From Coriobacteriia bacterium (GTDB taxonomy: Bacteria > Actinomycetota > Coriobacteriia > Anaerosomatales > PALSA-660): DNA of 39,270 nt. Below the pieces are notes generated by a model. That model ran no database searches, was not told where the DNA came from, and saw only the letters and a list, made by a program, of their open reading frames with translations. The stretch is from NCBI GenBank assembly GCA_030651905.1, contig JAUSBS010000029.1:1-39270 (forward strand), read 5' to 3'. A program made the position numbers and the translations under genes. Shown here piece by piece: positions 33,114-39,270 of this stretch; position 1 is the first letter of the stretch, and each line of letters opens with the position of its first letter.

Positions 33114-33158
33114 CGTCCGGGATGGCACCGCGATCAGCAGACAGGGCGTAGAGGACCT

Positions 33159-35423
33159 ATGGTCGAGTTCGACCGCAGCGCGTTCATCGGGAAGTTCCAG
33201 GAGGAGGCGGGGGAGTATCTCCAACGTCTGAACGAGGGCGTCATCACCCTCGAGTCCGATCCCGGGAACCGCGAGCTCATCGATCAGATGCTGCGCGATG
33301 CCCACACGCTCAAGGGCTCCTCGCGCATGGTCGGGCTCATCGAGATCTCCGACGTCGCGCACCGCCTCGAGGACATCATGGTCAAGGTCCGCGACGGCGA
33401 GATGGTGTACGAACCCTCGATGTCGGACTCGTTCTTCGAGGCGCTCGACATGATCGTCTTCCTCTGTGACAACGCCGGCAAGCCGCTCGCGCCCGATGTG
33501 GACATCGCGGGGCTGACCGCGCGTCTGGCGGCCGTGGCCGAGACCGGTGATGCCGGCAGCGTTCCGGTCGAGGTGGTAGCCCCCGCTCCGGTGGCTTCTG
33601 CCGATCCCGACGACCCCGCGGACGCGCAGGTGGAGCCGGGCGACGAGCCCCAGCGTGCGAAGCGCGACGAGGAACTCAGGGCACGCGAGCAGGCGACGAT
33701 CCGCATCCGGACGACCCAGCTGGACTCGATGCTGAACCTCGTCAGCGAGGTCGTGATCGCGCAGATAAAGTCCGAGCAGCGCACGCTCGACGTCCGCGGT
33801 CTGCAGTCGGGTCTCGGCGAGGTGTGGAAGTCGTGGGCGCACGTCAAGGCGACAGTCGCCCGGCTGGATCCCGTGGACGAGCGGACGGCGGAACTCATCG
33901 ATCAGATCGGCGCGGTCGATGCCGTCCTGTCCGACGCGCGCCGCGCGATGAGCTCGTTCGCCAAGGATCATCACGAGGACGTCGCGCGCAGCGCCACCGT
34001 GGTGTCCGATCTGCAGGAGCAGGGCATGCAGCTTCGGATGCTGCCCGTCTCGACCATCTTCAACACCTTCCCGAGGGCGACTCGGGACCTTGCGCGGGAC
34101 TTCAAGAAGGACGTCGAGCTCATCATCGAGGGGGCGGATACCGAACTCGACAAGAAGGTACTCGAGGAGATCAACGACCCGCTCATCCACATAATGCGCA
34201 ACGCGATCGATCACGGCGTCGAATCACCCGCGGTCCGCGAGAGCGCAGGCAAGCCGCGCGCGGGCACGATCCGCATGGCTGCCCGGCAGGAGGGCGACCA
34301 CATCATCATCGAGATCTCGGACGACGGTGCGGGCATCGACCCGGACCGCGTCCGGGCAGCGGCGGTGCGCAAGGGCTACATCTCCGAGTCCGAGGCCATG
34401 GCGATGTCGGACCGCGAGGCCACCTACCTGATCTTCGAGTCCGGCTTCTCCACGGCTGCGATCATCACGGAGATCTCGGGTCGCGGCGTGGGCATGGACG
34501 TCGTGCGGCGCTTCGTGGTCGACAAGCTCAAGGGCTCGCTCGACGTCGACTCGGTGCTCGGCCAGGGCACCACGTTCCGGCTCACGATCCCACTGACCTT
34601 GGCGATCATCCGCGCACTGCTCATGCGCGTCGGCGACCGGGTCTTCGCCATCCCGACGCAGAACATCGACGAGACGCTCCGTGTCATGCCCGAGGAGATC
34701 CTCAAGGCCGAGGGTCGCGAGGTCATCCGCCGTCGCCGGCGCACCGTCCCGCTCGTCCGGCTCGGCGACATCCTGGGCGTGCCTCATGCGCCCACGGGGA
34801 CCAAGGTCCCGATCGCGACGATCGGGTTCTCGGGGCACAGGATGGGGTTCGTCGTCGACTCGTTCATCGGCGAGCAGCAGATCGTGATCAAGACGCTCGG
34901 GACGCACCTCAAGCGCGTGGAGAACATCGCGGGCGTCACCGTTCTGGGAGCCGGCGAGGTCGTCGTGATCCTCAACGTACCCGACCTCATGACCAACGCC
35001 CGCACGCGCTCCAGCATGCGGGTGCGCGAGGCCGCGGCTTCCGAGAAGGCCGGCCCGAAGCGCATCCTCATCTGCGAGGACTCCTTCACGACGCGAGAGC
35101 TCGAGCGCTCCATCTTCGAGTCCGCGGGATACGACGTGGAGGTGGCGATGGACGGGGCGCAGGGGCTCGCGCTCCTTCGCCAGGGTCTGCAGGTCGATGC
35201 GGTCGTCACCGACGTCCAGATGCCGAACATGACAGGCTTCGAGCTGACGAAGGCCATCAAGGCCGACGCGCAACTCCAGCGCATCCCCGTCGTCATCGTC
35301 ACATCGCTCGAGCGCGACGAAGAGAAGGCCGAGGGTATCGACGCAGGTGCCGACGCCTACATCACCAAGTCGGTCTTCAACCAAGACACGCTGATCGAGA
35401 CGGTCGAGCGACTCATCCGATAG
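33159..35423 (+). CDS. cheA: CheA histidine kinase with C-terminal receiver domain
   Basis: The 754-residue hybrid kinase has an Hpt domain with the phosphorylated His49 (LRDAHTLKGSSRMVG), an acidic linker (about 130-175), a dimerisation domain (TTQLDSMLNLVSEVVIAQ), an ATPase domain with N box HIMRNAIDHGVES (about 343-355), DDGAGIDPDR and GRGVGMDVVRRF, a CheW-like domain (about 485-625) and a receiver with phosphorylatable Asp685 (VVTDVQMPNMTGF). No separate P2 domain is apparent. CheA-receiver fusions occur in pilus- and gliding-type pathways such as Pil-Chp and Frz. AGAGGA precedes the ATG. Confidence 0.96.
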   Translation: MVEFDRSAFIGKFQEEAGEYLQRLNEGVITLESDPGNRELIDQMLRDAHTLKGSSRMVGLIEISDVAHRLEDIMVKVRDGEMVYEPSMSDSFFEALDMIVFLCDNAGKPLAPDVDIAGLTARLAAVAETGDAGSVPVEVVAPAPVASADPDDPADAQVEPGDEPQRAKRDEELRAREQATIRIRTTQLDSMLNLVSEVVIAQIKSEQRTLDVRGLQSGLGEVWKSWAHVKATVARLDPVDERTAELIDQIGAVDAVLSDARRAMSSFAKDHHEDVARSATVVSDLQEQGMQLRMLPVSTIFNTFPRATRDLARDFKKDVELIIEGADTELDKKVLEEINDPLIHIMRNAIDHGVESPAVRESAGKPRAGTIRMAARQEGDHIIIEISDDGAGIDPDRVRAAAVRKGYISESEAMAMSDREATYLIFESGFSTAAIITEISGRGVGMDVVRRFVVDKLKGSLDVDSVLGQGTTFRLTIPLTLAIIRALLMRVGDRVFAIPTQNIDETLRVMPEEILKAEGREVIRRRRRTVPLVRLGDILGVPHAPTGTKVPIATIGFSGHRMGFVVDSFIGEQQIVIKTLGTHLKRVENIAGVTVLGAGEVVVILNVPDLMTNARTRSSMRVREAAASEKAGPKRILICEDSFTTRELERSIFESAGYDVEVAMDGAQGLALLRQGLQVDAVVTDVQMPNMTGFELTKAIKADAQLQRIPVVIVTSLERDEEKAEGIDAGADAYITKSVFNQDTLIETVERLIR

Positions 35424-35444
35424 GGCTCCGAGGAGGACGCACAC

Positions 35445-36500
35445 ATGACACAACGACGCATCCGCGTCGTGATAGTGGACGACTCGCTCGTCGCCCGCGA
35501 GATGCTCTCGCAGATCCTGTCCAGCGACGCCGGGATCGAGGTCGTCGGCTCCGCGAAGGACGGCCGCGAGGGTGTCGATATGGTGGCCGCCCTCAAGCCT
35601 GACCTCGTCACCATGGACATCCACATGCCGAAGATGGACGGGCTCGCGGCGGTGGAGCACATCATGGCCTACACTCCGACGCCGGTCCTCGTGGTCTCGT
35701 CGTCCGTGCATGGTGCCGGCACCGGCAGGGCGTTCGACGCGCTCGCGCTCGGCGCTCTGGAGGTCATGAAGAAGCCGGAGCCGCGCGACTGGGAGGACCT
35801 GGAGCGGATCGGTCGCGACATCATCCGCAGGGTCAAACTGCTCTCCCGCGTCAAGGTCATCACGCACCTTTCCGGGCGGAAGCGCGCGGGAGAGCGTGCA
35901 GCGGCGGTGCCGGTCGCCCCGGCCGCGGCCCGGCGTGTCGCCCGGACCCTCGTCGCGGTCGGCTCGTCGACCGGGGGCCCATCGGCGCTCATGACCGTCC
36001 TGCGTGGCCTCTCCAAGGAGTTCCCGCTCCCGATACTCATAGCCCAGCACATAGCGGAGGGCTTCATCCCCGGGCTCGTCGAGTGGCTCGACGGCGGCTG
36101 CGCCATCAGCGTCCGCGAGGCCGGCGACGGTGACAAGCCGAAGCCGGGTGTCGCCTACCTTGCCCCGACCGGGCGGAACCTGGAGTTCGACGGGAGCGCG
36201 ATGCGCTTCGCGAAGCCGGGACCCGGGCAACTCTACATCCCGTCGGCCGACACGCTGTTCTCGTCGGTCGCGCACAGCCTCAAAGGTCACGCGATAGGCG
36301 TCATCCTGACCGGGATGGGCAACGACGGCGCGAAAGGCCTGAAGGAGATGCGTGACGCGGGAGCTGCGACCGTCGGGCAGGACGAGGAGACCTCGACGGT
36401 GTTCGGTATGCCGCGTGCGGCTGCGGAACTCGGGGCGGTCAGCACCGTGCTGCCGATACAGGGCATCGGCGCCGAGATAGCGAGGCTTGCCGGGAAGTAG
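35445..36500 (+). CDS. cheB: CheB receptor methylesterase/deamidase with receiver domain
   Basis: The 351-residue protein removes methyl groups from the transducer. The receiver domain holds Asp58 (VTMDIHMPKMDG). The esterase domain (about 165-350) has the catalytic Ser in GSSTGG (173-178), His in AQHIAEGF and Asp in GMGNDGAKG. It completes adaptation with the CheR of the same operon and is the last gene. GAGGAGG precedes the ATG. A palindromic repeat region follows 18 nt after the stop. Confidence 0.96.
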   Translation: MTQRRIRVVIVDDSLVAREMLSQILSSDAGIEVVGSAKDGREGVDMVAALKPDLVTMDIHMPKMDGLAAVEHIMAYTPTPVLVVSSSVHGAGTGRAFDALALGALEVMKKPEPRDWEDLERIGRDIIRRVKLLSRVKVITHLSGRKRAGERAAAVPVAPAAARRVARTLVAVGSSTGGPSALMTVLRGLSKEFPLPILIAQHIAEGFIPGLVEWLDGGCAISVREAGDGDKPKPGVAYLAPTGRNLEFDGSAMRFAKPGPGQLYIPSADTLFSSVAHSLKGHAIGVILTGMGNDGAKGLKEMRDAGAATVGQDEETSTVFGMPRAAAELGAVSTVLPIQGIGAEIARLAGK

Positions 36501-36518
36501 CGGGGCTGGCGAAGTAGC

Positions 36519-36621
36519 ACGAAAGCGGCGGATACCTTCGGGCGCTGGCTTCGGAACGGGCGGCTCCTCATGGGAGCCGCCCGTTCCTGCAGAGGCGCCC
36601 TGCGGCACCCGCCGCTTTCGC
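36519..36621. terminator. Long imperfect palindrome with perfect 15-bp core hairpin
   Basis: The core arms 36553-36567 (GGAACGGGCGGCTCC) and 36573-36587 pair perfectly around a 5-nt loop. Outer arms extend it: GAAAGCGGCGG (from about 36521) pairs with CCGCCGCTTTC (ending about 36620), and GGGCGC (36540-36545) with GCGCCC (36595-36600), separated by an unpaired bulge on each side. It follows the cheB stop and probably ends the chemosensory transcript. Confidence 0.7.
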
Positions 36622-36710
36622 TTGTCGTCGGCAGGCGCCCTGCGGCACCCGCCGCTTTCGCTTGTCGTCGGGAGGCGCCCTGCGGCACCCGCCGCTCCGC
36701 TTCATGACGG
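36594..36710 (+). repeat. Three contiguous 40-bp direct repeats (the third diverged)
   Basis: Units begin at 36594, 36634 and 36674, each with GGCGCCCTGCGGCACCCGCC followed by GCTTTCGCTTGTCGTCG and a short variable end; the third unit diverges after its first ~23 bases. The repeat unit contains the right outer arm of the palindrome at 36519-36621. The units abut without spacers, so this is not a CRISPR array. Confidence 0.85.
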
Positions 36711-36719
36711 AGGCTGCGG

Positions 36720-36725
36720 TACACT
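36720..36725 (+). promoter_or_regulatory. -10 element of the murI promoter
   Basis: TACACT lies 8 nt before the murI ATG, so the transcript would be leaderless or have only 1-3 nt before the start. No -35 is clear. Confidence 0.45.
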
Positions 36726-36733
36726 TCTGACCC

Positions 36734-37648
36734 ATGGACGAACTCCCGATCGGCATATTCGACTCAGGGCTCGGCGGGCTCACGGTCGCCGCCGAGGTCA
36801 TGCGCACGCTCCCGCACGAGCAGGTCGTCTACTTCGGTGACACGGCGCGCTGCCCGTACGGGCCGAGGCCGCAGGACGAAGTGCGCAAGTTCGTGCTCCA
36901 GATCGGATCGTGGCTGTCACGCCGGCGTGTGAAGATGCTCGTCGTGGCGTGCAACACGGGTACGGCGGCGGGTCTGGACGCGGCTCAGCGCGCGTTCGGT
37001 GTGCCGGTGATCGGCGTCATCGAGCCGGGTGCGCGGGCAGCGGTGAAGGCGACGCGGAATCGGCGTGTGGGCGTCATCGCCACGGTCGGGACCGTCGAGT
37101 CAGGGGCGTATAGCCGGGCCGTGAGGGCGCTCGACGCGGGCGTCACCGTCTTCTCCGTGGCGACTCCCAAGTTCGTGGACGTCGTCGAGGCCGGCCTTCG
37201 CATGGGTCCCGGTCAGATCGAGGACACGCTGGCGGAGGTCTCCGACGTCTTCATCCGCCCGTCGTTCCATGAGATGGCGCGCGACTACCTCGATCCACTC
37301 AAGCGAACGGGTATCGACACGCTCGTGCTCGGATGCACGCACTTCCCGCTGCTGGCCCCGGCGATCCAGCAAGTCGTCGGCTCCAAGATCAAGATGATCT
37401 CCTCGGCCGAGGAGACAGCCCGCGAGGTGGCGGAGACGCTGGCGGCACGCGGCCAGCTGGCATCACCGGACGCGCGGCCCGTCCACCGTTTCGCCACTAC
37501 CGGGGACGCGACGGAGTTCGCGCTGCTGGGGTCGCGCATCCTCGGCCGCCCGGTGACCTCCGCTGAACACGTGCCGGTCGGGGAGCTCGAGGCGCTGGAG
37601 CCCCGCGAGAAGCGTGCTGAACCAGGAGCGACGTCTAGGTGGATCTGA
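36734..37648 (+). CDS. murI: Glutamate racemase
   Basis: This 304-residue cofactor-independent racemase makes D-glutamate for peptidoglycan. The catalytic Cys pair is Cys73 (VVACNTGTAAG) and Cys201 (LGCTHFPLL), with Asp10 in FDSGLGG and the substrate loop YFGDTARCPYGPR. The extra C-terminal ~30 residues are polar. The ATG at 36734 has no strong ribosome-binding site, in line with a leaderless transcript. It overlaps the next gene by 10 nt and starts the murI, metallo-beta-lactamase, rph, rdgB cluster conserved in actinobacteria. Confidence 0.97.
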   Translation: MDELPIGIFDSGLGGLTVAAEVMRTLPHEQVVYFGDTARCPYGPRPQDEVRKFVLQIGSWLSRRRVKMLVVACNTGTAAGLDAAQRAFGVPVIGVIEPGARAAVKATRNRRVGVIATVGTVESGAYSRAVRALDAGVTVFSVATPKFVDVVEAGLRMGPGQIEDTLAEVSDVFIRPSFHEMARDYLDPLKRTGIDTLVLGCTHFPLLAPAIQQVVGSKIKMISSAEETAREVAETLAARGQLASPDARPVHRFATTGDATEFALLGSRILGRPVTSAEHVPVGELEALEPREKRAEPGATSRWI

Positions 37649-38385
37649 CCATCCTTGGCTCTTCGGCATCGTTTCCCGGACCGGGCCGCGCGTGCGCCGG
37701 CTACCTCCTGGCCGCGGGCGGCACGCACGTGGTCCTCGATCTCGGCAACGGGACGCTGTCGAACCTCTCGATAGCGACCGACCCCTACGCCCTCGATGCG
37801 GTCTTCATCAGCCATCTGCACGCGGACCACTTCCTGGACCTGTTCGCGCTCATGGCGATGGTCCGGTACGCACCAGAGGGCACGAAGCGGCCCGTTGCGC
37901 TCTTCGCGCCCGAGGGCCTTGAGGAGCGCATGGGATCATTGATGTCTCCGAGCGGGAGGTCGGACGTCGCCGAGGCCTTCACATGGACGACGCTGCGCGA
38001 CGCCGAACCGGTCGAAGTGGGCGCGTTCACACTCACGCCGTACTCGGTGGAGCACGAGGGCCCGACGTTCGCCATCCGTGCGGAGGCCGGCGGCCGGACC
38101 CTGTGCTACACGTCGGACTCCCGCTACTCGGACCCGGTCCGCCGGGCGTCGACCGGATGCGACCTGCTGCTGGCGGACGCCACGCTGCCCGCGGGCTATG
38201 CGGGGCGAGCGCCGCACATGACATCCGCGGAGGCGGGGGCACTGGCTGCCGAGGCGGGAGCATCGAAGCTCGTCCTGACCCACCTGTGGCCTACCGTGCC
38301 GCGCGGGGACATACTGGACGACGCGCAAGCGGCGTTCACCGGAAACGTGATCCTCGCCGAGGAGCTCGCCAGCGTCGAGGTATGA
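37639..38385 (+). CDS. Metallo-beta-lactamase fold hydrolase (Rv1339-like, RNase Z-type)
   Basis: The 248-residue protein starts at GTG 37639 ([20 protein letters not shown]). The metal site is H59-L-H-A-D-H64, with further ligands in [21 protein letters not shown] and LTHLWPT. It belongs to the RNase Z-like branch. In mycobacteria the protein at the same position (Rv1339) is reported as an atypical cyclic-AMP phosphodiesterase, so that activity is a fair hypothesis; RNase activity is the alternative. It overlaps murI and is followed by rph. Confidence 0.9.
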   Translation: MDLTILGSSASFPGPGRACAGYLLAAGGTHVVLDLGNGTLSNLSIATDPYALDAVFISHLHADHFLDLFALMAMVRYAPEGTKRPVALFAPEGLEERMGSLMSPSGRSDVAEAFTWTTLRDAEPVEVGAFTLTPYSVEHEGPTFAIRAEAGGRTLCYTSDSRYSDPVRRASTGCDLLLADATLPAGYAGRAPHMTSAEAGALAAEAGASKLVLTHLWPTVPRGDILDDAQAAFTGNVILAEELASVEV

Positions 38386-38443
38386 CGCGGATCGTGACCA
38401 CAGACATCCGCACGGTCTTTCCGTGCGAAGGAAGGCGGCATCC

Positions 38444-39187
38444 ATGAGTCGGACGAACGGACGTGTGGCGTCGGCGATACGACCGGTCAAGCTGACCCGG
38501 AACTACCTCAAGCACGCGCAGGGGTCGTGCGTGTTCGAGCTGGGCGACACGATCGTGCTGTGCGCGGCGAGCATCTCCGAGAACGTCGCGGGATGGCGAC
38601 GCGGCAGCGGGCTGGGCTGGGTGACGGCGGAGTACTCGATGCTGCCGGCCTCCACGCACGAGCGACGCCGTCGCGAGGTCGGCGCGGCCGGACTCGGCGG
38701 ACGCACCCACGAGATCCAGCGGCTCATCGGCAGGTCTCTGCGCACCGTCACCGACCTGTCGGGTCTCGGCGGCGAAGTCACCGTCGCGATCGACTGCGAC
38801 GTCCTCCAGGCGGACGGCGGCACCCGCACCGCGGCCATCACCGGGGCGTGGATCGCTCTTCACGACGCACTCGTCACGTGGCGGGAGGCCGGCAAGACCG
38901 ACTCCCTTCCGCTCCTCGGCAAGGTAGCCGCCGTGTCGGTCGGGATGGTCGAGGGCGAGGTCCTCGTCGACCTCGACTACTCCGAGGACAGTCACGCCGA
39001 AGTGGATATGAACGTCGTGATGGATGAGCAGGGCCGCTTCATCGAGGTCCAGGGCACCGGGGAACAGACGCCGTTCTCCCGTGAGCGCCTCGATGCGCTC
39101 CTCGGTCTCGCGTCTGGAGGCATCCGGGAGCTGCTCGACGTCCAGGCAGCGGTCGTGGACGGGGGGCTCGTCTCGTATGGCCGGTGA
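38444..39187 (+). CDS. rph: Ribonuclease PH
   Basis: The 247-residue phosphorolytic 3'-5' exoribonuclease trims tRNA 3' ends. It starts at ATG 38444 (GAAGGAAGG upstream). Family motifs are [35 protein letters not shown] (about 90-104) for phosphate and RNA binding, and [19 protein letters not shown] (about 120-138) with the catalytic Asp, then [15 protein letters not shown] near the end. It overlaps the rdgB start by 11 nt. Confidence 0.96.
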   Translation: MSRTNGRVASAIRPVKLTRNYLKHAQGSCVFELGDTIVLCAASISENVAGWRRGSGLGWVTAEYSMLPASTHERRRREVGAAGLGGRTHEIQRLIGRSLRTVTDLSGLGGEVTVAIDCDVLQADGGTRTAAITGAWIALHDALVTWREAGKTDSLPLLGKVAAVSVGMVEGEVLVDLDYSEDSHAEVDMNVVMDEQGRFIEVQGTGEQTPFSRERLDALLGLASGGIRELLDVQAAVVDGGLVSYGR

Positions 39188-39270
39188 GCAAACCCACCGC
39201 GTGATCGTCGCCACTTCGAATCCGGGGAAGCTGGCCGAGATACGCACCGCCCTCGCGTTCCCGGGATGGG
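39177..39270 (+). CDS. rdgB: Non-canonical purine NTP pyrophosphatase RdgB/HAM1, N-terminal part
   Basis: The window ends 31 codons into this gene. The protein starts [20 protein letters not shown], in which [14 protein letters not shown] is the phosphate-binding N-terminal motif of RdgB/HAM1 enzymes that hydrolyse dITP and XTP. The ATG at 39177 lies within the end of rph. The rest of the gene is outside the window. Confidence 0.9.
   Translation, partial: MAGEQTHRVIVATSNPGKLAEIRTALAFPGW

Noticed and set aside
31824-36608. Two open frames of about 795 codons on the minus strand (31824-34214 and 34224-36608)
   Set aside because: They lie opposite the transducer, CheA and CheB genes, are rich in Arg, Asp and Leu without motifs, and have no ribosome-binding sites. 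They are antisense shadows.
36594-36710. CRISPR array
   Set aside because: The three 40-bp units are contiguous with no spacers between them, and there are no cas genes in the window.
1-39270. Prophage, insertion sequence or tRNA-linked island
   Set aside because: I saw no integrase, transposase, phage structural gene, tRNA gene or flanking direct repeat; base composition is uniform by eye.

Overview
The window is about 70% G+C with dense genes, many GTG/TTG starts and frequent 1-11 nt gene overlaps. The gene order murI, metallo-beta-lactamase, rph, rdgB at the right end matches mycobacterial Rv1338-Rv1341. Together with an M42 aminopeptidase, a single-cluster ferredoxin and an ECF transporter, this suggests an anaerobic or microaerobic environmental actinobacterium, possibly of the class Coriobacteriia; the class is inference. 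No gene-free stretch exceeds about 240 bases.

Region 1 (1-4325): the start of an unknown gene on the minus strand, then RNase R, an M42 aminopeptidase and SmpB on the plus strand. Region 2 (4331-9000, minus): a seven-gene operon headed by a PadR repressor and a HAAS-domain membrane protein, followed by RDD-like membrane proteins that look like tandem paralogues. A strong promoter with a perfect inverted repeat at its start point lies in front of it. Region 3 (9000-9844): tmRNA and a convergent release-factor-like (ArfB-type) gene. RNase R, SmpB, tmRNA and the GGQ protein thus form a ribosome-rescue neighbourhood split by the PadR operon.

Region 4 (10017-21416): a small DedA-like membrane protein, a large PAS-GGDEF-EAL protein, a pilin-like pair, a NYN/LOTUS RNase-like protein, cyclophilin, a D-cysteine desulfhydrase-like enzyme, an RlmKL-type rRNA methylase, a VapBC toxin-antitoxin pair with a visible operator, a ferredoxin and a YgjP-like metallopeptidase. 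Region 5 (21423-26055): an ECF transporter in which EcfT and both ATPases are fused in one chain, with a CD3073-type S component, a divergent TudS-related (CD3072-type) desulfidase, a UroD-like protein and one more RDD-like membrane protein.

Region 6 (26150-36500): a nine-gene chemosensory operon: PATAN (DUF4388) protein, CheR-TPR, a stand-alone receiver, a PilB/GspE-like protein that has lost its Walker motifs, two CheW, a transducer without a sensor domain, a CheA-receiver hybrid and CheB. It has no flagellar genes and probably controls type IV pili or another output. A palindromic repeat cluster (36519-36710) separates it from region 7 (36734-39270): murI, a metallo-beta-lactamase (Rv1339-like), rph and the start of rdgB.

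The strongest candidates for undescribed biology are the pseudo-ATPase within the chemosensory operon, the PadR/HAAS/RDD operon, and the fused ECF transporter with its TudS-like partner.
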